From an uncultured Collinsella sp. (GTDB lineage: Bacteria > Actinomycetota > Coriobacteriia > Coriobacteriales > Coriobacteriaceae), in NCBI GenBank assembly GCA_958407465.1, contig CATYIV010000017.1, forward strand, positions 1 to 45,641: a stretch of DNA of 45,641 nt, read 5' to 3'. Position numbers and translations under genes: made by a program. Shown in pieces: positions 23,691 to 31,651 of this stretch. The notes beneath the pieces were generated by a model. It saw only the letters and a list, made by a program, of their open reading frames with translations. It searched no databases and was not told where the DNA came from. The first letter of the stretch is position 1, and the number at the start of each line of letters is the position of its first letter.

Positions 23691-24545
23691 ATGTCCATTC
23701 GTATTATTACCGATTCCGCAAGCGATATGTCGCCGGCGGAGCACCCCGCTCTGCGTGTTTTGCCGCTGTCCGTCACCTTTGGCACCGATGTGTATATGGA
23801 TGGCGTCGACATCGATCATCAGCGCTTTTACGAGATGCTCGTGGAGCGCGATGAGCTGCCCAAGACCGGCCAGGTCAACCCGTACGCGTTTTCGCAGGCG
23901 ATTGCCGAGGCACGTGAGGCCGGCGACGAGGCAGTGATTATTACCGTGGGCGCCAAGCTTTCGGGCACCAATCAGAGTGCCCGTACCGCACTTGCCGAGG
24001 CGCCGGGCGGCGACGTGTTCGTGGTGGACAGCAATAACGTCACCCTGGGCGAGCGTGTCCTGGTCGAGTATGCGTTGCGCTTGGTGGACGAGGGCCGTAG
24101 TGCGGCCCAGATCGCGGCGGCCGTCGAGGCAGTCCGTGACCGCGTGGTGGTTATCGGTCTGCTTGAGACGCTTGAGTACCTCGTTCGCGGCGGTCGCCTG
24201 TCTGCTGCGGCTGGTGCTATGGGCACGTTGCTCAATGTGAAGCCCGTTGTGGCAGCGGAGGACGGTCTGATCGTGCAGCTGGGCAAGGCTCGTGGCTCCA
24301 AGAACGGCCGGAACCTGCTCAACCAGAAGGTCGAAAAGGCAGGCGGCATCGACTTTTCCATGCCGCTGGCGCTCGGCTATACGGGCCTTTCGGATGCGGT
24401 GCTCAAGAAGTATATCGAGGACAGTGCGGCACTTTGGGCTGGCCACACCGAGGGCGAGTTGCCCGTTCACACCATCGGCGCCACCATCGGTACCCACGTT
24501 GGCCCCGGCGCCGTAGCAGTAGCCTTCTTCCAGCCCGCCAACTAA
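23691..24545 (+). CDS. DegV-family fatty-acid-binding protein
   Basis: A 284-residue protein of the DegV (FakB) family. It opens IRIITDSASDMSP, has GKLSGT-like AKLSGTNQSA, VVDSNNVTLGERVLV and LEYLVRGGRLSAAAGAMGTLLNVKP, all family signatures, with the late GPGAVAVAF. In Gram-positive bacteria FakB proteins hold fatty acids for the FakA kinase (known); no fakA is in this window. ATG at 23691 after AAGAAAGGA. A hairpin repeat begins 15 nt past the stop. Confidence 0.93.
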   Translation: MSIRIITDSASDMSPAEHPALRVLPLSVTFGTDVYMDGVDIDHQRFYEMLVERDELPKTGQVNPYAFSQAIAEAREAGDEAVIITVGAKLSGTNQSARTALAEAPGGDVFVVDSNNVTLGERVLVEYALRLVDEGRSAAQIAAAVEAVRDRVVVIGLLETLEYLVRGGRLSAAAGAMGTLLNVKPVVAAEDGLIVQLGKARGSKNGRNLLNQKVEKAGGIDFSMPLALGYTGLSDAVLKKYIEDSAALWAGHTEGELPVHTIGATIGTHVGPGAVAVAFFQPAN

Positions 24546-24559
24546 CCGACCTGCCATAA

Positions 24560-24594
24560 ACCACCACAAAGGTGCCTGTCCCCTTTGCGGTGGT
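24560..24594 (+). repeat. 35-bp ACCACCAC hairpin repeat, copy 4
   Basis: One change in the right arm (TTTGCGG for TTTGTGG), 15 nt after the degV stop. Confidence 0.95.
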
Positions 24595-24625
24595 TTATGC
24601 TTTTCAGGGTGGAAGGGAGCGAGCA

Positions 24626-24946
24626 ATGGCGTCTGAGGGCTTTTTGGAACGGGTGTACGAGGTGGTCGAGCAGATCCCCGAGGGGATGGTCACCACGTAT
24701 GGTCAGGTGGCGCTGCTTGCCGGTCGACCACGAAGTGCGCGGTATGTGGGGTATGCCCTGCATAGCAATCCGCGCCCCGGCGAGATTCCCTGTCACCGCG
24801 TGGTGTTTGCCGACGGGCGCATATGCGAGGGTTTTGCTTTTGGCGGTCCCGATGCTCAACGTGAGCTTTTGCTAGGGGAGGGTGTGGCGTTTAAGGACGA
24901 CATGCACGTCGACCTGGCCGTCTGTCGTTGGCCTGCCGGACTCTAA
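24626..24946 (+). CDS. MGMT-family protein (alkyltransferase-like)
   Basis: A 106-residue protein matching only the C-terminal DNA-binding domain of O6-alkylguanine-DNA alkyltransferase. IPEGMVTTYGQVALLAGRPRSARYVGYAL is the helix-turn-helix with arginine finger, and PCHRVV keeps the alkyl-accepting cysteine. Small relatives without the cysteine act as damage sensors; here the cysteine is present, so it may be a mini-transferase or a recogniser (unproven). Start after GGGAG. Flanked on both sides by hairpin repeats. Confidence 0.88.
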   Translation: MASEGFLERVYEVVEQIPEGMVTTYGQVALLAGRPRSARYVGYALHSNPRPGEIPCHRVVFADGRICEGFAFGGPDAQRELLLGEGVAFKDDMHVDLAVCRWPAGL

Positions 24947-24965
24947 CAGCTCTGCCGTGGCCAGA

Positions 24966-25000
24966 ACCACCACAAAGGTGCCTGTCCCCTTTGTGGTGGT
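24966..25000 (+). repeat. 35-bp ACCACCAC hairpin repeat, copy 5
   Basis: Identical to copy 1, 20 nt after the MGMT-family stop, followed by TTTCTG. Confidence 0.95.
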
Positions 25001-25187
25001 TTTCTGTTGCAGGTTTACCGGGGCTAACTTATGGAGAAGCTATGGCGGCGAATATTGATGCTGCAAAGTAAACCACGGTGAACTATATTGTATTCAACAA
25101 CGGAGCAGGCAATAGGCGATGAAAAAGCCTGCCCTGTTGAGTTTGATTCGCATTCCTCCCCTCTGTGCGATTCAACGGTGTACTTCG

Positions 25188-25229
25188 GGAACGGGCCCGC
25201 CGGCAACTGACTGCCGGCGGGCCCGTTCC
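25188..25229 (+). terminator. Very strong hairpin, possible terminator of a small RNA
   Basis: Perfect 18-base arms GGAACGGGCCCGCCGGCA and complement, loop ACTGAC, followed by TGTTTATC. Upstream on the plus strand are GCAGGC...GCCTGC (25104-25132) and an imperfect TTGATTCGCA...TGCGATTCAA stem. No recognised gene runs into it on either strand. Confidence 0.55.
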
Positions 25230-25277
25230 TGTTTATCGGGGGAGTGCAATGGGCGGAGCCGAAGCAGTCCGGCTCCG

Positions 25278-25305
25278 AAAAAGGCGGACGTCGTAGCGCC
25301 CGCCC
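25278..25305 (-). terminator. Intrinsic terminator of trpS
   Basis: On the minus strand GGCGG...CCGCC is followed by TTTTTCGG, 35-60 nt past the trpS stop. Confidence 0.7.
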
Positions 25306-25339
25306 TAAAGCAATCGAAAGCTCAAGCCAGCAAATCGGT

Positions 25340-26389
25340 CTAGTACACCATGCCCATGGCGTCCTGAACCTCTGCCAGGGTCTGATCGGCGATCTCGTTG
25401 GCGCGACGGTTGCCCTCGTGCAGGACGTCCTTCACATAGTCCAGATCGTTCTCGTAGCGCTGGCGACGCTCGCGGATCGGTGCGAAGTACTCGTTGACGG
25501 CCTCGGTCACGTACTTCTTGAGCTGGCCGGAGCCGCCCATGCCAATCTCCTCGGCAATCTCGACCTCGGAGCGACCGGTGCAGATGGCGGCTGTCGAAAG
25601 CAGGCCAGACACGCCGGGGCGGTTCTCGGGATCGAATGTGATCATGCGCTCGGAGTCGGTCTGGCTCTTCTTGATGCGTTTGGCCGTCTCCTCGGCGGTC
25701 ATCGAAATATTGATGGCGTTGCCATAGCTCTTGCTCATCTTGCGACCGTCCAGGCCCGGCAGCAGCGGGGTCTCGGACAGCAGCGCATCGACCTCGGGGA
25801 ACACCTTGCCGTAGCGGGTGTTAAAGCGGCGGGCGATGGTGCGGGTAAGCTCGATGTGCGGTAGCTGGTCGCGACCGACGGGCACCACGTTGCCCTTGCA
25901 GAACAGGATGTCGCAGGCCTGGTGCACCGGGTAGGTGAGCAGAAGGCCGGTGAGCTCGTGGCCCGAGGCCTCCATTTCGGCCTTGACCGTGGGGTTGCGC
26001 GCCAGCTCGGCCTCGGACACCAGCGACAGGAACGGCAGCATGAGCTGGTTTGCTGCGGGCACGGCGGAGTGCGCGTAGATCATGGTCTTGTCGGGGTCGA
26101 TACCGCAGGCAAGGTAGTCCATGACCATGTTGTACACGTTGTCCTGGATGTGCTCGGTCGTGTCGCGGTCGGTGATGACCTGGTAGTCGGCGATGAGTAT
26201 GTTGGTCCTGGCGCCCATGTTCTGCAGCTCCACGCGGCCCTTGAGGGTGCCAAAGTAGTGACCCAGGTGCAGACGGCCGGTGGGGCGGTCGCCGGTAAGC
26301 ATGGTGAACTTCTCGGGCGTCTTGGCCAGGCCCTCGCGAATGGCGTTGCTCTTTTGCAGCGCGACTTCGTAGCTGTTCTCGTTTGGCAT
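25340..26389 (-). CDS. trpS: Tryptophanyl-tRNA synthetase
   Basis: A 349-residue class I synthetase charging tRNA-Trp. FTMLTGDRPTGRLHLGHYFGTL contains the HIGH-type LGHY signature, ADYQVITD follows, and GRKMSKSYGNAI is the KMSKS loop. DILFCKGNVVPVGRDQLPHIELTR matches the tryptophan-pocket region. Length is normal for bacteria. ATG at 26389 follows AGGAG; the frame remains open upstream but reads through non-coding sequence. I see no T-box leader. Single gene with its own terminator. Confidence 0.96.
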   Translation of the reverse strand: MPNENSYEVALQKSNAIREGLAKTPEKFTMLTGDRPTGRLHLGHYFGTLKGRVELQNMGARTNILIADYQVITDRDTTEHIQDNVYNMVMDYLACGIDPDKTMIYAHSAVPAANQLMLPFLSLVSEAELARNPTVKAEMEASGHELTGLLLTYPVHQACDILFCKGNVVPVGRDQLPHIELTRTIARRFNTRYGKVFPEVDALLSETPLLPGLDGRKMSKSYGNAINISMTAEETAKRIKKSQTDSERMITFDPENRPGVSGLLSTAAICTGRSEVEIAEEIGMGGSGQLKKYVTEAVNEYFAPIRERRQRYENDLDYVKDVLHEGNRRANEIADQTLAEVQDAMGMVY

Positions 26390-26548
26390 GATTGCTCCTA
26401 ACGTTCGTTCGCAGGTTTTGATGATAGCGTGTTTATTGAGAGGGGTGGGCGTGAGTGGGTGAGGGACTGCCAGGGGCCGGCTTTCAAGTCCGCCGCGGCG
26501 TTCGCGCGAACGGCTGCCAACGCCTTGGCACATCCTCGGCAGCTTGCC

Positions 26549-27748
26549 CTAGAGCTTGTGGTGGCGCTCTTCTTTGCGCTCCTCGGCTGCCTGCTCCTCC
26601 TGCTTAAAAGCGGGGTCGTCGGGGGTGACCAGCTCGTCCTCGTGCGTGCGCTTGTTGTAATGGTGGCGCAGCACGGGTTCAAACAGGTGCAGGTGCTTGG
26701 CGAAGGCAGCCGAGCCAATGGCGAGCACGGTAAAGATGAGCACACGCATGGGCACCTCGACCTGGTTAATCGCGGCGGCGCCGGCCGAAAGCATGATGCA
26801 CCAGGCATAGATGAGCAGCACGGCCTGTTTTTGGTTGTAGCCTTCTTGGATCAGGCGGTGGTGGATGTGGCCCTTGTCGGCCTGCCCGATGCTAATGTGG
26901 GCGCGCTTGCGGCGCACAATGGCGCTAAACGTGTCGATGATGGGCACGCCGGCAACGATGAGCGGGATGATAAGCGAGGTGAGTGCGGCGGTGCGGCTCA
27001 CGTTGAGCAGCGAGATGGAGCCCAGCGCAAAGCCCAGAAGCAGCGACCCCGAGTCGCCCAAGAAGATGCTTGCGGGGTTGAAGTTGTAGCGCAAAAAGGC
27101 CAGACAGGCGCCAAAGAGCGCAATGGAGAGCGCGGCGGCGTCGATGCGGCCCGAGAGAACGGCCATCGAAAACATGGTGAACGACGCGATGCCGCAGATG
27201 CCCGTGGCCAAGCCGTCGAGACCGTCGATGAGGTTAATGATGTTGGTGAATGCCACCAGATAGATTACGGTGATGGGGTAGGCGAGCCATCCGAGCATGA
27301 TCTCGCCGGGGGCAAACGGGTTGACGATGACGCCGATTTTTAGGCCGCCGATACATGCGATAAGCGCGGCGAGGACTTGTCCGGCCAGCTTTTGCTTGGG
27401 CGTGAGCTGGAAGACGTCGTCGATAGCGCCGGTCGCAAAGATGACGGTAAAGGAGAGCGCCAGCATGGGGTAGCTGATGTGCAGACGGGGGTGGGGCACC
27501 AAAACGGGCGGCCAACCCAGGTACCAGGTGCCTAGGATTTGCACAGTGCAGGCGACGACCAGGCCCAAAAACACCGCCGTTCCGCCCAAACGCGGGATGG
27601 GCTTGGTGTTGATGCGGCGCTTAGAAGGATAGTCGACGGCATCGAGCTTAATTGCCAAGCGCTTGACCAGGGGCACCGCGAGGAAGGTCGTGATAAAGGC
27701 CGCCGCTGCCACGCATAGGTACGGTATGTAGCTCGGGGATGAAGCCAT
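26549..27748 (-). CDS. Undecaprenyl-phosphate sugar-1-phosphate transferase (WecA/TagO type)
   Basis: A 399-residue membrane enzyme with about 11 helices that starts lipid-linked glycan synthesis by placing GlcNAc-1-phosphate (or similar) on undecaprenyl phosphate. GAIDDVFQLTPKQKL carries the DD and K of the polyprenyl site, NIINLIDGLDGLA the magnesium aspartates, and GHIHHRL the HxHH of the WecA subgroup. The last ~60 residues are charged (RHHYNKRTHEDEL...). ATG at 27748 is chosen; a TTG 18 bases earlier is possible, and neither has a good ribosome site. Could serve wall polymer or capsule synthesis; no other glycan genes adjoin except the distant flippase. Confidence 0.92.
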   Translation of the reverse strand: MASSPSYIPYLCVAAAAFITTFLAVPLVKRLAIKLDAVDYPSKRRINTKPIPRLGGTAVFLGLVVACTVQILGTWYLGWPPVLVPHPRLHISYPMLALSFTVIFATGAIDDVFQLTPKQKLAGQVLAALIACIGGLKIGVIVNPFAPGEIMLGWLAYPITVIYLVAFTNIINLIDGLDGLATGICGIASFTMFSMAVLSGRIDAAALSIALFGACLAFLRYNFNPASIFLGDSGSLLLGFALGSISLLNVSRTAALTSLIIPLIVAGVPIIDTFSAIVRRKRAHISIGQADKGHIHHRLIQEGYNQKQAVLLIYAWCIMLSAGAAAINQVEVPMRVLIFTVLAIGSAAFAKHLHLFEPVLRHHYNKRTHEDELVTPDDPAFKQEEQAAEERKEERHHKL

Positions 27749-27952
27749 GAATCTAAAAACCGCCAAGCGTCGAAGGAAAAGGTCAGAAGAACGCCATGCG
27801 CAAAGGGCATAGCCGAACCATAATACTCGACCAAGGGGGGTACATGGAATTGCACGCAGCGATAATCACGCGCTTACCAGATATTGGGATGTTGTCGATG
27901 GCTTGTCGGGATGCCGGCGGGGATCCATATGGACTGTAATGGTGATTTTCGG
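27749..27952. other. Intergenic region between WecA-type gene and the 6S-like RNA
   Basis: Roughly 200 bases with no gene I can support; presumably holds the minus-strand promoter of the transferase gene. Confidence 0.5.
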
Positions 27953-28121
27953 CAAAAGAAAACCACCCCCCACGTTACGAAAATGAACCCACCTAAAACA
28001 GGTGGGTGCCCTCATCGACTGTTCCAGCGTCCTTAACAACGAAGGATACCTGTACTAGGTACGACTGTGTGGGCTCCCTAAATAAACGCGACGGTTCACC
28101 CAGTTGCTCCGCGGGGGGCGG
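27953..28121 (-). ncRNA. 6S-like structured RNA
   Basis: On the minus strand, CCGCCCCCCGCG (28121-28110) pairs over 12 positions, with two G-U pairs, with CGTGGGGGGTGG (27974-27963), which is followed by a T-rich tail TTTTCTTTTG. Inside are hairpins TACCT-AGTAC-AGGTA, CCTT-CGTTGTT-AAGG and ACCCACCT-GTTT-TAGGTGGGT, the last preceded by GAGGGC. A -10-like TATGAT (28136-28131) lies ten bases upstream of the 5' end. A rod closed by a long stem, about 160-170 nt long and with its own terminator, fits 6S RNA, the RNA that sequesters sigma-70 polymerase. The class assignment rests on architecture and on recognition by eye only. Confidence 0.5.
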
Positions 28122-28161
28122 AATACCTACATCATAAAGCGGCACTTTATCGATTCCAGTC

Positions 28162-28190
28162 TTGACATTACAAAAATCGTGTCGGACGAT
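28162..28190 (+). promoter_or_regulatory. Possible promoter of the radical SAM gene
   Basis: A perfect TTGACA (28162-28167) followed 17 bases later by GACGAT, a weak -10. It is divergent from the 6S-like RNA promoter. Confidence 0.45.
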
Positions 28191-28273
28191 TACGGCGCCT
28201 TGGGCTCGAGCCGTCTGTGGGGTTGATCCCTTTACGTTTGAGCTGCTGAATCGTTGTTTTGGAGCATGGTTTT

Positions 28274-29212
28274 ATGCCGACGTCGTTGACCGAACTTTTT
28301 TCGCCCGCCTGCCATTTGTGTCCGCGCCGTTGCGGTGCGGCGCGCGATGAGGGCGCGCACGGCGTCTGCGGTGCTAACGACACGCTCAAGGTGGCCCGCG
28401 CCGCGCTTCATATGTGGGAGGAGCCGCCTATCTCGGGCGAGGCCGGTTCGGGCACGATCTTCTTTAGCGGCTGCTCGCTCAAATGTATCTACTGCCAGAA
28501 CCACGAGATCTCGACCGGCAATTTTGGCCTTGAGATTTCGCCTGAGCGCCTGGTCGAGATTATGCTGGAACTGCAGGACCAGGGTGCCAACAACATCAAT
28601 TTGGTGACGGCGACGCACTATGCGCACCTGTTGCCTGCCGCGATTGCCGCGGCACGGGCGCGCGGACTGGTTATCCCAATCGTCTACAACACGAGTGGTT
28701 ACGAGCGCGCGAGTGCCGTGGCAGCGCTGGGCGACCTGGTCGATGTGTGGCTCACCGACTTTAAATATGCCGATGCCGGGCTTGCGCAGTCGCTCTCCCA
28801 TATAAAGGATTACCCGCGTGTGGCCGTGTCGGGTCTGGCCCAGATGGCGCGCGAGATCGAGCGCCGCGGGGGAGAGTTGGTGGACGAGGACGGGCTTATG
28901 AAGCGTGGCATGATCGTGCGTCACCTGGTGCTTCCGGGGCATGCAGACGATTCGTGTCGCGTGCTGGACCTGGTGTGGCAGACGGTGGGCGACGTGCCGA
29001 TCTCGGTTATGAACCAGTACACGCCCAATGCGCTCATGCGCGAGCAGGGCGGCGACCTGGCACGCGCCGTGACGCGTGAGGAGTACGAGCAGGTGCTCGA
29101 CCATGCCGACGACCTGGGTTTTACGACGATGTTCTGGCAAGAGGGCGGCGCGGTAGACGAGAGCTTCACCCCGGCCTTCGACACCACCGGTGTTCTTACC
29201 AGCGCAAAGTAG
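28274..29212 (+). CDS. Radical SAM protein of the PflA-like (PflX/COG1313) group
   Basis: A 312-residue iron-sulphur protein. FFSGCSLKCIYCQNHEIS contains the CxxxCxxC that binds the SAM-cleaving 4Fe-4S cluster. The N-terminal CHLCPRRCGAAR...HGVCG adds a second group of four cysteines, typical of this branch. NLVTATHYAHLLP, YNTSGYE and WLTDFKYAD are family landmarks. Related enzymes activate glycyl-radical enzymes such as pyruvate formate-lyase; the target of this group is not established. ATG at 28274 follows GGAG by nine bases; a TTG at 28259 is less likely. Confidence 0.87.
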   Translation: MPTSLTELFSPACHLCPRRCGAARDEGAHGVCGANDTLKVARAALHMWEEPPISGEAGSGTIFFSGCSLKCIYCQNHEISTGNFGLEISPERLVEIMLELQDQGANNINLVTATHYAHLLPAAIAAARARGLVIPIVYNTSGYERASAVAALGDLVDVWLTDFKYADAGLAQSLSHIKDYPRVAVSGLAQMAREIERRGGELVDEDGLMKRGMIVRHLVLPGHADDSCRVLDLVWQTVGDVPISVMNQYTPNALMREQGGDLARAVTREEYEQVLDHADDLGFTTMFWQEGGAVDESFTPAFDTTGVLTSAK

Positions 29213-29220
29213 TGCGTTCG

Positions 29221-29258
29221 TCGATGATTTTTCTGGGACGGGGATAAAAAATCATCGA
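29221..29258. repeat. Hairpin with TCGATGATTTTT arms and GGGACGGGG core
   Basis: Perfect 12-base arms around CTGGGACGGGGATA, starting nine bases past the radical SAM stop; likely acts as its terminator. A related imperfect form is at 18121-18157. Confidence 0.75.
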
Positions 29259-29321
29259 GAGGATCGCCTGTTCGAAAAGTTGCCAAAATAGCCGCGCCCC
29301 AAAAAGACTGGTTATTGGGCG

Positions 29322-29349
29322 TTGACAGTTGGCGAGCCGTAGGTAAAAT
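29322..29349 (+). promoter_or_regulatory. Promoter of the tRNA-Ala gene
   Basis: TTGACA-N16-TAAAAT, an exact -35 and a five-of-six -10, 14 bases before the tRNA. Confidence 0.85.
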
Positions 29350-29362
29350 ATCGACTTGTCCT

Positions 29363-29435
29363 GGGGACGTAGCTCAGTTGGGAGAGCGCTGCCGTCGCAT
29401 GGCAGAGGCCGAGGGTTCGACTCCCTTCGTCTCCA
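29363..29435 (+). tRNA. tRNA-Ala (anticodon CGC)
   Basis: A full cloverleaf of 73 nt. The acceptor stem GGGGACG pairs with CGTCTCC and contains the G3-U70 pair that identifies alanine tRNAs. The D arm is GCTC-AGTTGGGA-GAGC, the anticodon arm CTGCC-GTCGCAT-GGCAG with anticodon CGC (codon GCG), the T arm GAGGG-TTCGACT-CCCTT. The 3' CCA is not fully encoded (ACCC follows). Confidence 0.93.
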
Positions 29436-29450
29436 CCCTTGGATTTGATA

Positions 29451-29481
29451 AGCCGCTGACATTGTGTCGGCGGCTTTTTTT
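29451..29481 (+). terminator. Intrinsic terminator after the tRNA
   Basis: AGCCGC-T-GACA-TTG-TGTC-G-GCGGCT followed by a run of T, 16 nt after the tRNA end. Confidence 0.9.
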
Positions 29482-29499
29482 AAAAGAAAGGGCTATACC

Positions 29500-29958
29500 A
29501 TGGCCGAGCTTGAGTCCCAACCATTGTCCGACGAGGAGCGCGCTGAGTTGGAAGAGCTCCGCGCTGAGAAGGCCCGCCGCGAGGCTCGGGAAGAGGCCCG
29601 TCGCGAGCGTGAGGAGCTGGCTGCCCTGCGCGCCGAGCGTGCGAAGGCCGAGGAGGTCGCCTCGAACGCCGCATCCGAGCGCAAGCCCGCGCCCGCACCC
29701 AAGCCCGCTGCTGCGAAGCCTGTACCCGCCGCGCCCAAACCTCAGCCTAAAAAGGCCGCTCGTCCCAAGTCCGTCGAGCCCAAGCCGAGCCGTGACGAGA
29801 TGACCTTTGCCCAGCGCATGGTTACCTCCAAGGAACCTATGGGCGAGAACGAGATCCCCGGCATGGCGCCGGCTCAAAAAATCATCATTGTCCTTGCCCT
29901 CATCGCGTTTGTCATCTTTATGGGCTACACGATCCTGACCAGCATGGGCCTGCTCTAA
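29500..29958 (+). CDS. Small coiled-coil, tail-anchored membrane protein of unknown function
   Basis: A 152-residue protein that I do not recognise. Residues 5-60 are a charged, Glu/Arg/Ala-rich helix with heptad spacing, likely a coiled coil. Residues 65-105 are a Pro/Ala/Lys-rich linker (PAPAPKPAAAKPVP). Then TFAQRMVTSKEPMGENEIPGMAPAQK leads to one membrane helix (IIIVLALIAFVIFMGYTIL) at the C-terminus, so the bulk faces the cytoplasm. Start at 29500, nine bases after AAAGGG. Sits between the tRNA terminator and pncB. Confidence 0.8.
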   Translation: MAELESQPLSDEERAELEELRAEKARREAREEARREREELAALRAERAKAEEVASNAASERKPAPAPKPAAAKPVPAAPKPQPKKAARPKSVEPKPSRDEMTFAQRMVTSKEPMGENEIPGMAPAQKIIIVLALIAFVIFMGYTILTSMGLL

Positions 29959-30042
29959 CCGATTTGCATCGGGCGTCATGTCCGCATCCTCTGCTCTCGT
30001 CTAACCCTCAAATTCTGTACCACACATCCGAAAGGTCGCCCC

Positions 30043-31548
30043 ATGGCTTTGACCGACATCTCGCATCCCACCGACATTGCAATGCTCACCGATCTGTACG
30101 AGCTCACTATGGCCCAGGGCCTGTGGGAGAGCGGCAAGGCCAATGAGCAGGGTTGTTTTACCGCGTTTTACCGCGACCATCCCTTTGGCAGCGCCTATGC
30201 CGTCATGTGCGGCACCGCCGAACTGCCCGAGCTGGTCGAGAACCTGCGCTTTACGCCCGAGGACATCGACTACCTCGCTTCGCTCCAGGCCCCTGCCGGC
30301 GGCGCGATGTTCAAGCCTGGATTCCTCGACTACCTGCGCGATTTTCGTGCGCATGTAAACATCGACGCCGTGCCCGAGGGCGAGCTCGTCTTTCCGCGCG
30401 AGCCCATGGTGCGCGTCACCGGCCCCGCGCTGGAGTGCCAGCTGCTTGAGACGGCGCTGCTCAACATCGTCGGCTTCCAGACGCTTGTCGCCACCAAGAC
30501 GGCGCGCGTGGTGCTTGCCGCCGACGGTCGCCCCGTGGCGGAGTTTGGCCTGCGCCGAGCCCAGGGTCCCGATGGCGGCCTGGCCGTCGCGCGCGCGAGC
30601 TACGTCGCCGGCTGCTCCTCTACGTCCAATGTGCTCGCCGGCCGCCGCTACGGTATTCCCGTCTTTGGCACGCATGCGCACAGCTGGGTGATGAGCTTCG
30701 ATTCCGAGCTCGAGGCCTTCCGTGCCTTTGCCAAATCGAGCCCCAAGAACTGCACGCTGCTCATCGACACCTATGACGTGCGCGAGGGCTGTGAACATGC
30801 CATTACGGTTGCCAAGGAGATGGAAGCGGTGGGCGAGCGCTTGTCGGCCATTCGCATTGACTCCGGCGACCTCGCCAAGCTCTCCAAGTATGTTCGCGGC
30901 CGTTTTGATGCCGAGGGCCTGCCCTATGTGGGGATCTCGGTTTCTAACGATCTGGATGAGTACACGATTCAGTCGCTGCTCGACCAGGGCGCGCCCATCG
31001 ACAGTTTTGGCGTGGGTACCAAGCTCGCGACCTGCTATGACCAGCCGGCGCTGGGTGGCGTGTACAAGCTTTCCGCCCGCCGTGCGAGCGAGACAGATCC
31101 ATGGACGCCGGTGGTCAAGCTCTCCGAGCAGCCCTATAAGCGCACGATCCCGGGTGTGCAACGCGTGCGCCGTTATTACGACGGCTTTGGCGGCCCAGTC
31201 TGCGACATGATCTACGACGAGGACCATCTGGCGGGGGAGGGCGCCGCGCGCGGCAATACCCTCGTGGCCGTGAATGATGCCGCCCTGGTGACCGACGTGT
31301 CCGAACTTGAGTATCGCGAACTGCTGGTGCCGATCGTGCGCGATGGCAGTGCGGTGGCTCCGCGTGAGAGCATCCAGGACGCGCGCGAGCGCTGTGCTTG
31401 GGCGCTCGATCATCTGGACGCAGCTTTCAAGCGCTTCCTGTACCCGCAGACCTATGTGGTGGGCATGGAGCAGGGCCTGGCTCAGGTGCGCGACGAGCTC
31501 GTGCGCAAGAACATGGCCGCGGCTTCGGCCTTCCCCTGGGCAAAATGA
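30043..31548 (+). CDS. pncB: Nicotinate phosphoribosyltransferase
   Basis: A 501-residue enzyme of the NAD salvage pathway, making nicotinate mononucleotide from nicotinate and PRPP. LTDLYELTMAQG at the N-terminus, FGLRRAQGPDGGLAVARASYVAG with the PRPP-binding arginines, GTHAHSWVMSF with the catalytic histidine, LLIDTYDV and IRIDSGDLAKLS are family signatures. Length is as usual for the long bacterial form. Start follows GAAAGG. The stop codon lies in the left arm of a hairpin repeat (31542-31580). Confidence 0.95.
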   Translation: MALTDISHPTDIAMLTDLYELTMAQGLWESGKANEQGCFTAFYRDHPFGSAYAVMCGTAELPELVENLRFTPEDIDYLASLQAPAGGAMFKPGFLDYLRDFRAHVNIDAVPEGELVFPREPMVRVTGPALECQLLETALLNIVGFQTLVATKTARVVLAADGRPVAEFGLRRAQGPDGGLAVARASYVAGCSSTSNVLAGRRYGIPVFGTHAHSWVMSFDSELEAFRAFAKSSPKNCTLLIDTYDVREGCEHAITVAKEMEAVGERLSAIRIDSGDLAKLSKYVRGRFDAEGLPYVGISVSNDLDEYTIQSLLDQGAPIDSFGVGTKLATCYDQPALGGVYKLSARRASETDPWTPVVKLSEQPYKRTIPGVQRVRRYYDGFGGPVCDMIYDEDHLAGEGAARGNTLVAVNDAALVTDVSELEYRELLVPIVRDGSAVAPRESIQDARERCAWALDHLDAAFKRFLYPQTYVVGMEQGLAQVRDELVRKNMAAASAFPWAK

Positions 31549-31580
31549 TCCGAAGGGGACGGAGGAAAACGGATCATTTT
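31542..31580. repeat. Hairpin with AAAATGATCCG arms and GGGGACGG core
   Basis: Perfect 11-base arms around AAGGGGACGGAGGAAAA; the left arm contains the pncB stop codon. Probably terminates pncB, with TTTT at the end of the right arm. Confidence 0.75.
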
Positions 31581-31651
31581 CGTCCGTCCCGCACCGGGTG
31601 CCCCGGCTGCTCCAGCTCGCCCGCCTGCTCAACACTCGATTGGTTTGACGT

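Larger units (their letters stand above)
24947..25339. other. Intergenic region between the MGMT gene and trpS
   Basis: No protein gene is supported. It contains a 35-bp repeat (24966-25000), a region with three possible hairpins ending in a very strong one (25188-25229), and the trpS terminator (25278-25305). Confidence 0.6.

Noticed and set aside
30001..31635. 544-codon minus-strand frame opposite pncB
   Set aside because: Antisense shadow; pncB has all family motifs and a ribosome site.
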